A stretch of DNA of 64,000 nucleotides from an uncultured Pelagibacteraceae bacterium (GTDB lineage Bacteria; Pseudomonadota; Alphaproteobacteria; Pelagibacterales; Pelagibacteraceae), in NCBI GenBank assembly GCA_902572345.1, contig CACGEW010000005.1, positions 33,784 through 97,783 on the forward strand, read 5' to 3'. The first letter of the stretch is position 1, and the number at the start of each line of letters is the position of its first letter. Below, in pieces: positions 45,532 to 57,628 of the stretch. The position numbers and the translations under genes are program-made. The notes beneath the pieces are model-generated. The model had not been told where the DNA came from. It saw nothing but the letters and a program-made list of their open reading frames with translations, and did no database searches.

Positions 45532-47019
45532 TTAATTTAAACCATTTGTTTGCACGGCTGTTTCGTAATTATTGATCAAATTATCCACTGAAACATTTAA
45601 AGTTTCCATTAATGGAACCGGATAAAAACCAAAAAAAATAACTAGCAAAGCTAATATACCTAACATAATGATCTCTGATTTATTTACATCTTTTAAATTT
45701 TTAATTTGATCATTTTTAGTTACACCAAAAATAACTCTCTTTGTGAGCCAAAGCATATATGCAGCTCCTAAGACAACTCCAAATGTAGCTAACATTGCAA
45801 CCAAATAATTCTTTTGAAAGGTTCCTGTTAGAACTAAGAACTCACCTAAAAAGCCAGATGTTCCTGGAAGGCCCAATCCAGCTAAAGCAAAAACTATAAA
45901 CAAAAAAGAGTATTTTGGTAAATAATTTACTAATCCGCCATAAGTACTGATCATTCTGGAATGTAATCTGTCATAAACAACTCCTACGCAAAGGAATAGA
46001 GCTGCTGAAATCAGTCCATGACTAATCATCTGAAAAATACTCCCTTCAATTCCTTGTTTGGTAAATGTAAATATTCCAAGGGTTACATAACCCATATGAG
46101 CAACTGAGGAATATGCAATTAATTTTTTCATATCCTCTTGCATTAAAGCCACTAAAGAAGTGTAAATAATAGCAATAATACTTAGTGTAAAAATTAATGG
46201 TGTAAAAAATTCTGAAGCTAGCGGAAACATGGGTAGAGAAAATCTCAAAAAACCATATCCAGCCATTTTTAAAAGTATTGCTGCTAGTATTACAGATCCA
46301 GCTGTAGGCGCCTCAACATGCGCATCAGGCAACCAAGTGTGAACTGGCCACATAGGCATTTTCACAGCAAAAGAACTGAAAAAAGCTAACCATAATAAGT
46401 TTTGATATTCTTTAGGTATTTTAATTTCGTAAATTTGAGTGACATCAGTTGTTCCTGTTATCCAATAGATGGCAATAATAGCAACAAGCATCAAAACTGA
46501 TCCCAATAGAGTAAATAGAAAAAATTTAAAAGCTGAATACACTCTTCTTGGCCCTCCCCAAACCCCTATGATTAAAAACATTGGGATTAATCCAGCCTCA
46601 AAGAATAAATAAAATACAACCAAATCTAACGAGCAAAAAACTCCAATCATGAAAGTTTCTAATACCAAAATCGCTATTAAAAACTCTTTAACTCTGTCTT
46701 TAACACTATTAATGCATGAGATGATACAAATAGGAGTTATTAACGTTGTAAGGACTATAAAGAGGATTGAGATTCCGTCTATACCGAGTTTAAATTTAAT
46801 AAAATCATTAATCCAAGATTGTTCTTCTAAAAATTGAAAATTTGCTGATGTATAATCCATTGAATACCAAACAAATAAAGACAAAATAAATGTTGCTAAA
46901 CTACTAAATAAAGAAATGTAAATTGCGCTAGTATTGTTTTTTTGCCCTCTAGATATGAAAATAAAAAGAGAACTTACTAATGGTAAAAATATAAGAGTAG
47001 ATAAAATTGGAAAGTCCAT
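45532..47019 (-). CDS. nuoM: NADH-quinone oxidoreductase subunit M
   Basis: NuoM is an antiporter-like subunit of the membrane arm. The 495-residue polytopic protein shows MPMWPVHTWLPDAHVEAPTAGSVILAAILLKMAGYG and KKLIAYSSVAHMGYVTLGIF, the family hallmarks, and the conserved Glu in the FFEAGLIPMFLIIGVWGG helix. The gap to nuoN is 1 bp and to nuoL 3 bp. Confidence 0.96.
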   Translation of the reverse strand: MDFPILSTLIFLPLVSSLFIFISRGQKNNTSAIYISLFSSLATFILSLFVWYSMDYTSANFQFLEEQSWINDFIKFKLGIDGISILFIVLTTLITPICIISCINSVKDRVKEFLIAILVLETFMIGVFCSLDLVVFYLFFEAGLIPMFLIIGVWGGPRRVYSAFKFFLFTLLGSVLMLVAIIAIYWITGTTDVTQIYEIKIPKEYQNLLWLAFFSSFAVKMPMWPVHTWLPDAHVEAPTAGSVILAAILLKMAGYGFLRFSLPMFPLASEFFTPLIFTLSIIAIIYTSLVALMQEDMKKLIAYSSVAHMGYVTLGIFTFTKQGIEGSIFQMISHGLISAALFLCVGVVYDRLHSRMISTYGGLVNYLPKYSFLFIVFALAGLGLPGTSGFLGEFLVLTGTFQKNYLVAMLATFGVVLGAAYMLWLTKRVIFGVTKNDQIKNLKDVNKSEIIMLGILALLVIFFGFYPVPLMETLNVSVDNLINNYETAVQTNGLN

Positions 47020-47022
47020 TTT

Positions 47023-48930
47023 TTAATTTAAAATTAAATAAGTGAGTAAAATTGATAAACCTATCAACATTACAAAAGCATAATCATATATAAATCCTGT
47101 TTGAAAAATACCTGCTTTGTCAGAAAGTTTTTTTATTAATTTTGAAATACCGTCAGGGCCAAATCTATCTATAAAACCTAAGTCGCCTTTTTTCCAAAGA
47201 AAAGAGCCAATTTTTTTAGCAGGTTTCACAAATAATAAATCGTATAATTCATCTATATACCATTTATTAAGCAAAAAACTATAAAGTGGTGAATTGGTAT
47301 TTTTAAATTCCTCTAGAATTTTAGTGTTAGAGATAAAATAGTAATATGAGATCGGTATAGAAATTACTACTAATACTGGTGTTAAAATTAAAAACCATAA
47401 AGGGATCGGATCGTGTTTTATTTCATTTAGAAAAAATATTGATGACTGCCAGAATTCATTACTGTGATGACCGATAAATGTCGTTTTAAAAAAATAACCA
47501 GCAAAAATTGCACCAATAGCTAAAAATAATAAAGGACCTAACATTACAAAAGGAGACTCATGAGTATCATTTATTGGTACTCTCAAATTATTGTATGGAC
47601 CGTGAAATGTTTTGAAAAATAATCTCCAAGAATAAATTGAAGTTAAAAATGCTGTAAAAATTCCAATAGTTGCTGCATAGTTTCCCAGGGAAGAATTTCT
47701 TAAATAAGCAAATTCAATAATTGCATCTTTAGAGTAAAAACCAGATAAAAAAGGAAATCCAGTTAACGCTAAAGTTCCTATCAACATAAAAACATAGGTA
47801 TAAGGAAGTTTTTTTCTCACACCACCCATATTCCTTATATCTTGTTCATCTTTAAACGCATGAATTACAGATCCAGAACCTAGAAATAATAAAGCTTTAA
47901 AAAAAGCATGAGTGAATAAATGGAACATTGCTACATGATAAGCACCTACTCCTGCAGCAAAAAACATGTAACCTAATTGACTACAAGTTGAGTAAGCAAC
48001 TATTTTTTTTATATCATTCTGAACAAGAGCAACTGATGCTGCAAAAATTGCGGTAATCATTCCAACTATTGTAACTAGGTTCAAGGCAGTTTGAGAATAT
48101 TCAAATAATGGAGAACATCTAACAACTAAAAACACGCCGGCTGTCACCATTGTGGCTGCATGAATAAGTGCTGAAACTGGTGTGGGCCCTTCCATAGCAT
48201 CTGGCAACCAAGTATGTAATAAAAATTGGGCTGACTTACCCATCGCTCCAATAAATAAAAATAAACAAATCAATGTGATTAAAGTTGTCTCAAAACCAAA
48301 GAATACCAATTTTTTTTCAATAAATTGTGGAGCTAATTCAAAAACTTCTTGAAAATTTATCGTACCGAAATAAAAAAATATAAGAAAAATTCCAATCGCT
48401 AAACCAAAATCACCTACCCTGTTTACGATAAAAGCTTTTATTGCTGCGTTATTTGCGCTCTCTTTTTTATACCAAAAACCAATTAACAGATAAGAACATA
48501 GCCCTACTCCCTCCCAGCCAAAAAATAATTGAAGAAAGTTATCTGACACAACAAGAACCAACATTGAGAACGTAAATAAGGATAAGTAAGACATAAATCT
48601 TGGTTTGTGCGGATCATGGCTCATGTAGCCAATGGAATAAATATGTACCAATGCTGAAACAAAAGTGACAACTACTAGCATTACTGAACTCAAAGGGTCA
48701 ATATTTATTGACCAATTAGCAACAAAATTTCCCGAACTAATCCATTCAAATATTTTAAAATTTCCGTATGTATTATTTTGAATTCCATTCCAAAACAAAA
48801 TTATTGAAAACACAGCTGAAATACTTACGAATAAACTCGTGGTAATTTCAGAAAAATATTTAATTAATGATTTACCTAAAAATCCAAGAATAGATCCAAC
48901 TAAGGGTAACAAAATTACAGCGTACTCCAT
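47023..48930 (-). CDS. nuoL: NADH-quinone oxidoreductase subunit L
   Basis: NuoL is the distal antiporter-like subunit with the long lateral helix. The 635-residue protein has GWEGVGLCSYLLIGFWY, KSAQFLLHTWLPDAMEGPTPVSALIHAATMVTAGVFLVVR, and KKIVAYSTCSQLGYMFFAAG, plus a C-terminal extension consistent with the lateral helix and anchor. It directly abuts nuoK. Confidence 0.96.
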   Translation of the reverse strand: MEYAVILLPLVGSILGFLGKSLIKYFSEITTSLFVSISAVFSIILFWNGIQNNTYGNFKIFEWISSGNFVANWSINIDPLSSVMLVVVTFVSALVHIYSIGYMSHDPHKPRFMSYLSLFTFSMLVLVVSDNFLQLFFGWEGVGLCSYLLIGFWYKKESANNAAIKAFIVNRVGDFGLAIGIFLIFFYFGTINFQEVFELAPQFIEKKLVFFGFETTLITLICLFLFIGAMGKSAQFLLHTWLPDAMEGPTPVSALIHAATMVTAGVFLVVRCSPLFEYSQTALNLVTIVGMITAIFAASVALVQNDIKKIVAYSTCSQLGYMFFAAGVGAYHVAMFHLFTHAFFKALLFLGSGSVIHAFKDEQDIRNMGGVRKKLPYTYVFMLIGTLALTGFPFLSGFYSKDAIIEFAYLRNSSLGNYAATIGIFTAFLTSIYSWRLFFKTFHGPYNNLRVPINDTHESPFVMLGPLLFLAIGAIFAGYFFKTTFIGHHSNEFWQSSIFFLNEIKHDPIPLWFLILTPVLVVISIPISYYYFISNTKILEEFKNTNSPLYSFLLNKWYIDELYDLLFVKPAKKIGSFLWKKGDLGFIDRFGPDGISKLIKKLSDKAGIFQTGFIYDYAFVMLIGLSILLTYLILN

Positions 48931-49245
48931 TTATCCTTTCATTCCATGGATATCTTCAACTCTTATTGAGCCTCTGTTTCTATAATAAATAACAATTATT
49001 GCTAATCCTATTGCCGCTTCAGCTGCAGCCACTGTCAAAATTAACATTGTGAATATTTGTCCAACTATATCTCCAGAAAAAATTGAGAATGATATTAAAT
49101 TTATGTTTACTGATAATAATATTAATTCAATAGACATTAATATTACTATTACGTTTTTTCTATTTAAAAAAATGCCAATTACACCTAAAAAAAATATTAT
49201 TGCACCTAAAGATAAATAATGACCTAGTCCAATTTCAATCATCAA
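48931..49245 (-). CDS. nuoK: NADH-quinone oxidoreductase subunit K
   Basis: NuoK has three membrane helices in 104 residues: [41 protein letters not shown] carries the conserved Glu in the second helix (SIELIL), and [25 protein letters not shown] has the second conserved Glu. It links the quinone site to the antiporter subunits. It overlaps nuoJ by 11 bp and abuts nuoL. Confidence 0.95.
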   Translation of the reverse strand: MMIEIGLGHYLSLGAIIFFLGVIGIFLNRKNVIVILMSIELILLSVNINLISFSIFSGDIVGQIFTMLILTVAAAEAAIGLAIIVIYYRNRGSIRVEDIHGMKG

Positions 49246-49861
49246 TTTTTACTCCTTTGTTGCTCTCTACATCTCTAAGCTCAACTGATGATGATGGATT
49301 TCTGGAAATTTGATTAAAATAACTTTGTTTTTTTACTCCTTTTCTTTGCCTAAACGTTAAAAGTATAGCCCCTATCATTGATAATAGAAGTATTATTCCT
49401 GCTAATTGAAAATATAAAATGTAATCAGTGTACATAACTAAACCTAACTGATGTGTGTTTGAAATATTTGATAAATTTAAAGTACTGCTTGACATAAGAT
49501 CATCTTTATATTTCCAACCACCTACTACCACTAACAGTTCTAAAAGTATCAAAACACTTACTATTAATCCTATTGGAATATGGGTTGATTTTTTTCCAAT
49601 AAACCAAGATTGTTTCTGTTCAGCTACGTTAAGCATCATTACTACAAATAAAAATAAAACTGCTACAGCTCCAACATAAACAATTAAAATAATCATACCT
49701 AAAAATTCAGCGCCAACCATTATAAAAAGACATCCAACTGATATAAAATCTAAGATTAAAAAAAAAACCGAATTAACAGTGTTTCTTGATGTGATTACCA
49801 TTAGAGACGAGAAAATTGCTATAACAGAAAAAAAATAAAAAAATACGGAATGAGCTAACAT
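49235..49861 (-). CDS. nuoJ: NADH-quinone oxidoreductase subunit J
   Basis: NuoJ is a five-helix membrane subunit of 208 residues. The conserved third-helix region is [26 protein letters not shown], which holds the pi-bulge in known structures. The polar C-terminal tail ([31 protein letters not shown]) is longer than some homologues. It abuts nuoI and overlaps nuoK by 11 bp. Confidence 0.94.
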   Translation of the reverse strand: MLAHSVFFYFFSVIAIFSSLMVITSRNTVNSVFFLILDFISVGCLFIMVGAEFLGMIILIVYVGAVAVLFLFVVMMLNVAEQKQSWFIGKKSTHIPIGLIVSVLILLELLVVVGGWKYKDDLMSSSTLNLSNISNTHQLGLVMYTDYILYFQLAGIILLLSMIGAILLTFRQRKGVKKQSYFNQISRNPSSSVELRDVESNKGVKIDD

Positions 49862-50347
49862 TTATCTATAAGGTTTATCTAACTTAATATTCTTAGCCAA
49901 GACTGACTCCCATCTATCTCCGTTATCTAATAGTTTTTCTTTATTGTAATAAAGCTCTTCTCTAGTTTCTGTCGCAAATTCAAAATTTGGACCTTGAACT
50001 ATAGCTTCTACAGGACACGACTCTTGACATAAACCACAATAAATACATTTTAACATATCGATATCATATCTCGTTGTCTTTCTGCTACCATCTGCTCTTT
50101 CTGATGACTCAATTGTGATAGCTTGGGCAGGACAAACTGCTTCACAAAGCTTACATGCTATACATCTTTCCTCACCATTCGGATATCTTCTTAAAGCATG
50201 TTCTCCTCTCATACGGGGACTAATTGGACCTTTTTCAAACGGATAATTTACAGTTTTAGATTTTTTGAACATTTCTTTAATAGCCATTAATAAACCTTTA
50301 ATAAACTCAACTAAAAAAATTGTTTTAAAAATTCTGCTTAGTGTCAT
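49862..50347 (-). CDS. nuoI: NADH-quinone oxidoreductase subunit I
   Basis: NuoI carries iron-sulfur clusters N6a and N6b. The two ferredoxin motifs are [12 protein letters not shown] and [12 protein letters not shown], each with a following Pro, and the N-terminal amphipathic part anchors it to the membrane arm. The length of 161 residues is typical for Alphaproteobacteria and mitochondrial TYKY. It overlaps nuoH by 1 bp. Confidence 0.97.
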   Translation of the reverse strand: MTLSRIFKTIFLVEFIKGLLMAIKEMFKKSKTVNYPFEKGPISPRMRGEHALRRYPNGEERCIACKLCEAVCPAQAITIESSERADGSRKTTRYDIDMLKCIYCGLCQESCPVEAIVQGPNFEFATETREELYYNKEKLLDNGDRWESVLAKNIKLDKPYR

Positions 50348-51351
50348 TAAAAATTTCCTTTAGGTAACTTGTCAAAATAAAATAAAAAACTTGCTGTTAA
50401 TACTAGATATATTAAAGAAAACGGAAGAAATATTTTCCACCCTAGTCTCATTAACTGATCATATCTATATCTTGGCACTATTGCTTTTATTAAAGCGAAT
50501 AAGAAAAATAAAAATAAAATCTTTAATATCATCCAGATTGGAGCTGGAACTATATTAACTGGATAAATATCAATTATTGGTAACCAACCACCTAGGAAAA
50601 GTATGGAGCCCATTGCACACATTAAAAGAATGTTAGCGTATTCTCCAAGCCAAAACATAGCATACATCATTCCAGAATATTCAGTTTGATATCCTGCAAC
50701 TAACTCAGCTTCGGCTTCGGGTAGATCAAAAGGAGGTCTATTAGTCTCTGCTAATGCAGAAATAAAAAAAATTACAAACATTGGAAAAAGAGGAATTACG
50801 TACCATAGTTCTTTTTGCGCCAAGACAATATCTTTTAAGTTTAACGATCCAACGCACAATAAAACATTAATAATTATTATTCCGATAGAAACTTCATAAG
50901 AGACCATTTGAGCTGCAGACCTAATAGCGCCTAAAAATGGATATTTAGAATTTGACGCCCATCCACCCATTATAATGCCATAGACACCTAAAGAAGAAAC
51001 AGCAAACAAATATAATATGCCGACATTAATATCAGACAATACTAATTCTTCACTCATTGGAATAACCGCCCAAGCAACTAAAGCTAAAGTCATCGTTACA
51101 ATGGGAGCAAGTATAAAAACCGCTTTATTGGCACTAGCTGGAATAATTATTTCTTTGAAAATATATTTTAAAGCATCGGCTAATGTTTGTAGCAAACCAA
51201 ATGGGCCAACAACATTTGGTCCTTTTCTTTTTTGTACTAAACCCCATACTCTTCTATCCAACCAGACAATCATGGCCACTGAAACTAGTATTGGTACTAA
51301 TAAAAATAAAATTTTATAAACTTCGTTTCCTAAAATTTGCAAATACTCCAT
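50347..51351 (-). CDS. nuoH: NADH-quinone oxidoreductase subunit H
   Basis: NuoH is the eight-helix subunit shaping the quinone cavity. Landmarks are [38 protein letters not shown] near residue 30, [29 protein letters not shown] near 128, and [31 protein letters not shown] near 200, with the acidic loop that faces quinone. The length is 334 residues. The gap to nuoG is 2 bp. Confidence 0.97.
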   Translation of the reverse strand: MEYLQILGNEVYKILFLLVPILVSVAMIVWLDRRVWGLVQKRKGPNVVGPFGLLQTLADALKYIFKEIIIPASANKAVFILAPIVTMTLALVAWAVIPMSEELVLSDINVGILYLFAVSSLGVYGIIMGGWASNSKYPFLGAIRSAAQMVSYEVSIGIIIINVLLCVGSLNLKDIVLAQKELWYVIPLFPMFVIFFISALAETNRPPFDLPEAEAELVAGYQTEYSGMMYAMFWLGEYANILLMCAMGSILFLGGWLPIIDIYPVNIVPAPIWMILKILFLFFLFALIKAIVPRYRYDQLMRLGWKIFLPFSLIYLVLTASFLFYFDKLPKGNF

Positions 51352-51353
51352 AA

Positions 51354-53408
51354 TTAATTATTTGTTCCATCTTTTTTAATTTTTTGACGAATTTGACGAC
51401 ACTCACTCATTGTTTTTGATGAGCGTGAAATAGAGTTTGTGTAATAATAGTCAAGTTCTCTTACGAAAATCTTCTCACTAAAAAAACTTGTTTCAATATT
51501 ATTTGTTTTAATTACTGATTTTTTTGGCAGTTCGTTTAAACCTGAAAAATTTGGAGCAGTTTCTAAAACTTCTTTTCTTAGCTCATCAAAATTAACTTTG
51601 TAATCTTTAAAACCTATTTTTTTAATAATTTGGTTAAATATTTTCCAATCTTCTAAAGCCTCCCCGATTGGATAAGATGCTTTTTTACATTCTTGTATTC
51701 TTCCTTCAAGATTTTCATACAAACCATTTTGTTCTGTATATGTTGCGCTTGGTAAAATTAAATCTGCGATTTCTGCACCTCTGTCTCCATGGCTTCCTTG
51801 ATAAACAATAAATTCATCATTTTTTTGAAATTCTAAATTATCAGAACCTAATAAATACAAAAGTTTAAATTTTCTATTTTTTAAATTGTCAAAAAAAGAT
51901 GAGGATTGTTCTTTTTTATCTTGCAAAATTTTTAAATCTAAAAGACCTACTGTTGATGCATTTTGTATAAGTATATTTATTCCATTCCAGTTTTCATTAA
52001 TTAAATTATTTTTTATTAAAAATTTTTTAAATTCTTCAAATATATATCTCCCACTTTTAAGCTCTAAAGCTGACTCTCCAATAATGATTATTGGTTTTTT
52101 TGCTGATAAAAGTTTTTGAGAAAAATCATTTTCTTTATTAACAATTTTTTTAATATCTTCAGTGCTATCACCGATAATTTCATATTTATAATTTAATTCA
52201 CCAGGATTTCCTATTGAGAAAATTGGGACTTTTTTTTGTACAAATGTTTTTCTTATCCTAGCATTTAAAATTGATGCTTCATGTCTTGGGTTGGTTCCAA
52301 CTAGTAAAATTAGATCTGCATCTTCAATTCCTGCTATTGAAGAATTGAAGATATAATTCATTTTTTCATCTGAGTTTATGTAAAAATTTTTTTCTCTAAA
52401 CTCTAAATTTTCACTTTTTAGTGTTTCAAAAAATTTCTTGAAGCTTAGAGCGTTTTCCATATTGATCATGTCGCCAATATGGCCAGCTATTTCATTTGGT
52501 TGAACTGAATGAATTTTATCAACTAAAAGATTTATAGCTTCATCCCAGGTAGATTTTTGTAATTTATTATTTTTTTTAATATATGGAACATCTAGTCTTT
52601 GTTTTAATAAACCATCACAAGAGTATCTTGTTTTATCAGATATCCACTCCTCATTAATTTCATTATTTAATCTTGGTAAAATTCTTTTTACTTCCCAATT
52701 GTAAGTATCAACTCTTATGTTAGAACCTACTGCATCCATTACGTCTACACTTTCTGTTTTTTTAAGCTCCCATGGCCTTGCTTCAAAAGCATAAGGTTTA
52801 GATGTAAGTGCTCCTACAGGGCACAAATCAATAACGTTAGCAGACAACTCTGATTCCATTGATTTTTCTAAGTAAGTCGTAATTTCCATATTTTCACCTC
52901 TGCCAATAGCTCCAATTTCTGGAACTCCAGCAACTTCTGTTGCAAATCTCACACATCTTGTGCAATGAATGCATCTTGTCATTTGGGTTTTAATCAAAGG
53001 TCCCATATATTTTTCTTTTACATATCTTTTATTTTCGACAAATCTTGATTTATCTACTCCGTAATACAGAGATTGGTCCTGTAAATCACACTCTCCACCT
53101 TGATCGCACACAGGACAATCTAATGGATGATTAGCTAATAAAAATTCCATAACACCTTTTCTGGCTTTTTCTACTAAAGTAGTGTTTGTTTTTATATTCA
53201 TTCCCTCTGCAGCTGGCATTGCGCAAGATGCGATTGGTTTAGGTGACTTCTCCATTTCAACCAAACACATTCTACAATTTCCTGCTATTGAAAGTTTTTC
53301 GTGATAGCAAAATCTTGGGATCTCAACATCTGCTAGCTCGCATGCTTGAAGAACTGTCATTCCTTTTTCAAACTCAATTTCTTTTCCATTTATTGTTATT
53401 TTAGGCAT
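51354..53408 (-). CDS. nuoG: NADH-quinone oxidoreductase subunit G
   Basis: NuoG holds several clusters on the electron path. Visible are the 2Fe-2S motif [36 protein letters not shown] with the N5 His/Cys ligands, [11 protein letters not shown] for N4, and a molybdopterin-oxidoreductase-like remainder without cofactor. The ORF track starts at 53435, but the ATG at 53408 ([13 protein letters not shown]) has GGAG 7 bp upstream and gives the usual N-terminus (684 residues). It overlaps nuoF by 8 bp. Confidence 0.95.
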   Translation of the reverse strand: MPKITINGKEIEFEKGMTVLQACELADVEIPRFCYHEKLSIAGNCRMCLVEMEKSPKPIASCAMPAAEGMNIKTNTTLVEKARKGVMEFLLANHPLDCPVCDQGGECDLQDQSLYYGVDKSRFVENKRYVKEKYMGPLIKTQMTRCIHCTRCVRFATEVAGVPEIGAIGRGENMEITTYLEKSMESELSANVIDLCPVGALTSKPYAFEARPWELKKTESVDVMDAVGSNIRVDTYNWEVKRILPRLNNEINEEWISDKTRYSCDGLLKQRLDVPYIKKNNKLQKSTWDEAINLLVDKIHSVQPNEIAGHIGDMINMENALSFKKFFETLKSENLEFREKNFYINSDEKMNYIFNSSIAGIEDADLILLVGTNPRHEASILNARIRKTFVQKKVPIFSIGNPGELNYKYEIIGDSTEDIKKIVNKENDFSQKLLSAKKPIIIIGESALELKSGRYIFEEFKKFLIKNNLINENWNGINILIQNASTVGLLDLKILQDKKEQSSSFFDNLKNRKFKLLYLLGSDNLEFQKNDEFIVYQGSHGDRGAEIADLILPSATYTEQNGLYENLEGRIQECKKASYPIGEALEDWKIFNQIIKKIGFKDYKVNFDELRKEVLETAPNFSGLNELPKKSVIKTNNIETSFFSEKIFVRELDYYYTNSISRSSKTMSECRQIRQKIKKDGTNN

Positions 53409-54732
53409 TTTTGTTCTCCAATAAATGTTGATCAACTAAATAAGGGTTGTTCAATTTTTTCCTTATTAAAGGCTCTTCTCTGCAACGACTTTCCACTTCT
53501 TTTCTAAAATGTCTTAACAAACCTTGAACTGGCCAAGCTGATCCTTCACCGAAAGCACAAATAGTATGTCCTTCAATTTGTTTAGTTACATCAGAAAGTA
53601 AATCTATATCACTAAAAGTTGCTTTTCTTTTAACCACTCTATCTAAAATTCTCCACATCCAACCTGATCCCTCTCTGCATGGAGTGCATTGACCGCAACT
53701 CTCGTGTTTATAAAACCTAGCAATTCTAGCCATGCACTCAACGATATCCTGATCTTTATTAATAACCACTATCCCTGCAGTACCTAATCCACTTTTATTT
53801 TCTATTAAGGAGTCAAAATCCATTTTTAAGGTATCGCAAACTTTTTTTGGCAATAAAGGCATAGATGAACCACCTGGTATAACTGCTTGAAGATTGTCCC
53901 AACCACCAACTACTCCTCCTGCATGTTTTTCGATTAAATCTTTTAAAGAAATTCCCATCTCCTCCTCGACGTTGCATGGAGCATTAACGTTTCCTGAAAT
54001 GCAAAATATTTTAGTCCCAGTATTTTTTGGTCGTCCTATTGAGGCAAACCACTTACCACCTCTTCTTAAAATTGTAGGTACTACAGCAACGGTTTCTACA
54101 TTGTTAACTATTGTAGGACACCCATATAAACCAACTAATGCTGGAAAAGGTGGTTTTAATCTTGGTTGACCTTTATTACCTTCAATGCTTTCTAGTAAAG
54201 CAGTTTCCTCACCACAAATATATGCTCCTGCTCCATAATGAATATGAATGTCAAAATCCCATCCAGAACCACAGGCATTTTTCCCTAAGAAATTTTTGGC
54301 ATATGCCTGATTAATTGCTTCTTGTAATCGTTTACCTTCGTTAAAATATTCTCCTCTTATATATATATAACAAACATGTGCATTAACAGTGTAACCTGCA
54401 ATTAAACATCCTTCGATTAATTTTTGAGGCTCGAATCTTAAAATATCTCTATCCTTACATGTTCCAGGTTCAGACTCGTCTGCGTTAATTACTAAATAGT
54501 GTGGTCGTGAACCAACTTCTTTTGGAGCAAATGACCATTTTAAACCAGTTGAAAAACCTGCTCCACCTCTCCCTCTCAGTTCAGAAGTTTTTACTTCATT
54601 TATTATCCATTCACGGCCTTTATTAATTAAATCTTTAGTATCTTTCCAATCATCACGCTTTAATGAATTTTCAATATCCCAACCAAATTCATTATAAAGA
54701 TTTTTAAATATTCTATTTTCTTTTTTAAGCAT
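53401..54732 (-). CDS. nuoF: NADH-quinone oxidoreductase subunit F
   Basis: NuoF binds NADH and FMN and carries cluster N3. Motifs: [15 protein letters not shown] near residue 55 for [35 protein letters not shown], and the cluster ligands in [12 protein letters not shown] near residue 345 with the distant Cys in [11 protein letters not shown] prefer the ATG at 54732 over the track start at 54744, because GGAG lies 6 bp upstream (443 residues, MLKKENRIF). It overlaps nuoE by 8 bp, mirroring the nuoG-nuoF junction. Confidence 0.95.
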   Translation of the reverse strand: MLKKENRIFKNLYNEFGWDIENSLKRDDWKDTKDLINKGREWIINEVKTSELRGRGGAGFSTGLKWSFAPKEVGSRPHYLVINADESEPGTCKDRDILRFEPQKLIEGCLIAGYTVNAHVCYIYIRGEYFNEGKRLQEAINQAYAKNFLGKNACGSGWDFDIHIHYGAGAYICGEETALLESIEGNKGQPRLKPPFPALVGLYGCPTIVNNVETVAVVPTILRRGGKWFASIGRPKNTGTKIFCISGNVNAPCNVEEEMGISLKDLIEKHAGGVVGGWDNLQAVIPGGSSMPLLPKKVCDTLKMDFDSLIENKSGLGTAGIVVINKDQDIVECMARIARFYKHESCGQCTPCREGSGWMWRILDRVVKRKATFSDIDLLSDVTKQIEGHTICAFGEGSAWPVQGLLRHFRKEVESRCREEPLIRKKLNNPYLVDQHLLENKNA

Positions 54733-55330
54733 GTTTTTCTCCATTGCTAATTAAATTTTTTTCTGGAGAAGTGTTTTTTCTCCCACGATATGAGCCAGGT
54801 TTTAAAGGTTTATCGTTTATCAAAGAGGTAAGTATTTCTTTTGTACTTTTTTCATCCAAGTCTTCATAGTAATCATCATTTATTTGGATCATAGGAGCGC
54901 TGACACACGCACCGAGACACTCCACTTCCATCCAAGAGCAATTACCTTTTTTTGAAATTTCGTTTTCATTTGGAGAAATATTTTCTTTGCATAATTTTAC
55001 TATTTTATCAGCGCCTCTAAGTAAACAAGGTGTAGTTGTGCACACTTGTACAAAATGTTTTCCAACAGGCGAAAGGTTATACATTGTATAAAATGTGGCA
55101 ACTTCATAAACTGATATGTAAGGCATAGCTAAATAGTTTGCTATGTGCTTCATTGCTGCCAAAGGAATCCAATTATTATTTTGTCTTTGAGCTAAATAAA
55201 GTAAAGGCATTACTGCGCTTTTTTTATTTTTTTTAGGATATCTTTTTAAAATTTCTTCAACTTTTTTTAAATTTTCATCTGAAAACTTGAATTCTTTTGG
55301 TTGGTTGTCATGTACTTTTTTTACACTCAT
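54725..55330 (-). CDS. nuoE: NADH-quinone oxidoreductase subunit E
   Basis: NuoE is a thioredoxin-like subunit with 2Fe-2S cluster N1a. The four cysteine ligands are in [12 protein letters not shown] (two) and [11 protein letters not shown] (two). The helical N-terminal domain has [25 protein letters not shown]-type sequence and [12 protein letters not shown]. The length of 201 residues includes a basic C-terminal tail. It overlaps nuoD by 4 bp. Confidence 0.96.
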   Translation of the reverse strand: MSVKKVHDNQPKEFKFSDENLKKVEEILKRYPKKNKKSAVMPLLYLAQRQNNNWIPLAAMKHIANYLAMPYISVYEVATFYTMYNLSPVGKHFVQVCTTTPCLLRGADKIVKLCKENISPNENEISKKGNCSWMEVECLGACVSAPMIQINDDYYEDLDEKSTKEILTSLINDKPLKPGSYRGRKNTSPEKNLISNGEKHA

Positions 55331-56502
55331 CTATCTACCTCTCCAAAAACTATATCTAATGAACCTAGCACAGCAGGCACATCAGCCAACATATGACCAC
55401 GAATTAGGTAATCCATTGCTTGCAAGTGGGAAAATCCTGGGGCTCTTATTTTGCATCTATAAGGTTTATTGCTGCCGTCAGATATTAGATAAACACCAAA
55501 CTCACCTTTAGGTGCTTCTACCGCTGTGTAAACATTTCCCTTAGGAACTCTATAGCCTTCAGTAAATAATTTAAAATGGTGAATTAATGCCTCCATGGAT
55601 TGTTTAATATCATCTCTATTAGGAGGAGAAATTTTATTATCTATAGATATAACTGGACCTTTTGGTAATCTCTCAATACATTGAAGTATAATTTTTACAC
55701 TCTCTCTCATTTCCTCTATTCTACAAAGATATCTATCGTAACAATCACCATTTTTCCCAACTGGAATTTTAAAGTCTAAATCTTTATAAATTTCATAAGG
55801 TTGTGACCTTCTTAAATCCCATGGAATTCCGGAACCTCTCAACATTACACCAGAAAAGCTATGATCAAGCGCTTCCTGCTTTGAAACAATACCTATTTCA
55901 ACATTACGTTGTTTAAAAATACGATTGTCAGTAAGTAAGCCCTCTAGATCGTCAATTATTTTCGGGAACGACTTACAAAACTTTTCAATATCTTCCACAA
56001 GTTTCATTGGTATATCTTTGTGAACTCCTCCAGTTCTAAAATAATTTGCATGTAGTCTTGAACCGGAAGCTCTTTCATAAAAAGTCATTAAAGTTTCTCT
56101 TTCTTCAAATCCCCATAAAGAGGGAGTTAAAGCCCCTACATCTAAGGCTTGTGTGGTTACATTTAGAATATGACTTAAAATTCTACCAATTTCACAAAAT
56201 ATTACCCTAATATATTTAGCTCTAATAGGCACTTCAACATTCAGCAATTTTTCAGCTGCCAAAGCAAAGGCGTGCTCTTGATTCATAGGCGCAACATAAT
56301 CTAACCTGTCAAAATAAGGTAAGGCTTGAGTATAAGTTTTTTGCTCTATTAATTTTTCTGTTCCACGATGAAGAAGGCCTATATGTGGATCAGCTTTCTC
56401 AACTATTTCTCCATCTAATTGCAAAATTAATCTTAAAACTCCATGTGCTGCAGGATGCTGTGGTCCGAAATTAAGACTTAATGATTTAGTTTTTTTTACC
56501 AT
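55327..56502 (-). CDS. nuoD: NADH-quinone oxidoreductase subunit D
   Basis: NuoD is the 49-kDa subunit forming the quinone site with NuoB. Landmarks: [40 protein letters not shown] at the N-terminus with the quinone-contacting His, [20 protein letters not shown], and [39 protein letters not shown] at the C-terminus. The length is 391 residues. nuoC and nuoD are separate genes here, with a 17-bp overlap. Confidence 0.97.
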   Translation of the reverse strand: MVKKTKSLSLNFGPQHPAAHGVLRLILQLDGEIVEKADPHIGLLHRGTEKLIEQKTYTQALPYFDRLDYVAPMNQEHAFALAAEKLLNVEVPIRAKYIRVIFCEIGRILSHILNVTTQALDVGALTPSLWGFEERETLMTFYERASGSRLHANYFRTGGVHKDIPMKLVEDIEKFCKSFPKIIDDLEGLLTDNRIFKQRNVEIGIVSKQEALDHSFSGVMLRGSGIPWDLRRSQPYEIYKDLDFKIPVGKNGDCYDRYLCRIEEMRESVKIILQCIERLPKGPVISIDNKISPPNRDDIKQSMEALIHHFKLFTEGYRVPKGNVYTAVEAPKGEFGVYLISDGSNKPYRCKIRAPGFSHLQAMDYLIRGHMLADVPAVLGSLDIVFGEVDR

Positions 56503-57100
56503 CTTTTTCCAAGTTTTTTATATCTTTAATATAGTTTGTTCCCTCCCAAGGACTTTCGAAATCGAAATTTCTATAATTTTGCTCGAGCTTAACTGGCTCA
56601 TAAATAACTTTTTTTTCTTTCTCGCTATATCTAACTTCATTAAAGCCGGTTAAAGGAAAATCTTTTCTCAAAGGATGACCTTTAAATCCATAATCAGTCA
56701 AAATTCTTCTTAAATCAGGATGATTTTTAAATTTAATTCCGTACATATCAAAAACTTCTCTTTCCATCCAATTAGCTGATGGAAAAATTTTAGTTAAAGA
56801 GTTCATTGGTTGATTAATTTGAAATTTGATTAAAACTTTAATTCTTAAATTATGCTCATGAGATAAAAAAAGATAAACTAATTCAAATCTTTTTTCATTT
56901 TCTGGATAATCTACCCCAGCAATATCAATTAGTTGTTTAAACCTGCAGCTTTCATTTGATTTTAAAAATTGAACTACATCAATTAAATCATTTTCATCAG
57001 TCTCAATGAGTAGTTCTTCATTTTCAATATATGAGTTTTTTATTTTACTTGAGAGTTCTGAATTAATTAATTTTTCAATTTTTTGAAGATTTAAAATCAT
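56486..57100 (-). CDS. nuoC: NADH-quinone oxidoreductase subunit C
   Basis: NuoC is the 30-kDa structural subunit of the peripheral arm. The conserved C-terminal motif is [44 protein letters not shown], followed by [32 protein letters not shown]. The length is 204 residues. It starts 1 bp after the nuoB stop. Confidence 0.96.
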   Translation of the reverse strand: MILNLQKIEKLINSELSSKIKNSYIENEELLIETDENDLIDVVQFLKSNESCRFKQLIDIAGVDYPENEKRFELVYLFLSHEHNLRIKVLIKFQINQPMNSLTKIFPSANWMEREVFDMYGIKFKNHPDLRRILTDYGFKGHPLRKDFPLTGFNEVRYSEKEKKVIYEPVKLEQNYRNFDFESPWEGTNYIKDIKNLEKDGKKN

Positions 57101-57101
57101 T

Positions 57102-57626
57102 TTATCTTTTTAAAGAACCTTCTCTTCTTATTTTTTTTTGAAGTTGTAAAATCCCATATAACAAGGCTTCAGCTGATGGTGGGCAGCCTGGAATGTAAAT
57201 ATCTACTGGTACAATTTTATCGCATCCTCTTACAACTGAATAAGAGTAGTGGTAATATCCTCCTCCATTAGCACAACTTCCCATTGATACAACGTACCTT
57301 GGTTCTGGCATTTGATCGTAAACTTTTCTAAGAGCTGGAGCCATTTTATTTGTTAAAGTTCCTGCTACAATCATCACATCTGATTGCCTCGGTGAAGCAC
57401 GTGGCGCAGCACCAAATCTTTCAAGATCATATCTTGGCATTGAAGTTTGCATCATTTCTACAGCACAACAAGCGAGTCCAAATGTCATCCAGTGTAAAGA
57501 GCCTGTCCTAGCCCAATTAATTAAATTATCACTTGAAGTAGTTATAAATCCTTTTTCTGCAAAATCTTTTGCCAAATCTTTAAATTCTTCTGGAATTTGT
57601 TTTTGTTTGTCAGAATTTAAATTCAT
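57102..57626 (-). CDS. nuoB: NADH-quinone oxidoreductase subunit B
   Basis: NuoB carries the terminal cluster N2. Ligands are the tandem Cys in [11 protein letters not shown], Cys in [45 protein letters not shown]. The track begins at a GTG (57659) inside nuoA. ATGs at 57638 and 57626 are both better candidates. The one at 57626 has GGGA 6 bp upstream, lies 2 bp past the nuoA stop, and gives a 175-residue protein starting MNLNSDKQ. The start at 57638 remains possible. Confidence 0.93.
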   Translation of the reverse strand: MNLNSDKQKQIPEEFKDLAKDFAEKGFITTSSDNLINWARTGSLHWMTFGLACCAVEMMQTSMPRYDLERFGAAPRASPRQSDVMIVAGTLTNKMAPALRKVYDQMPEPRYVVSMGSCANGGGYYHYSYSVVRGCDKIVPVDIYIPGCPPSAEALLYGILQLQKKIRREGSLKR

Positions 57627-57628
57627 TT

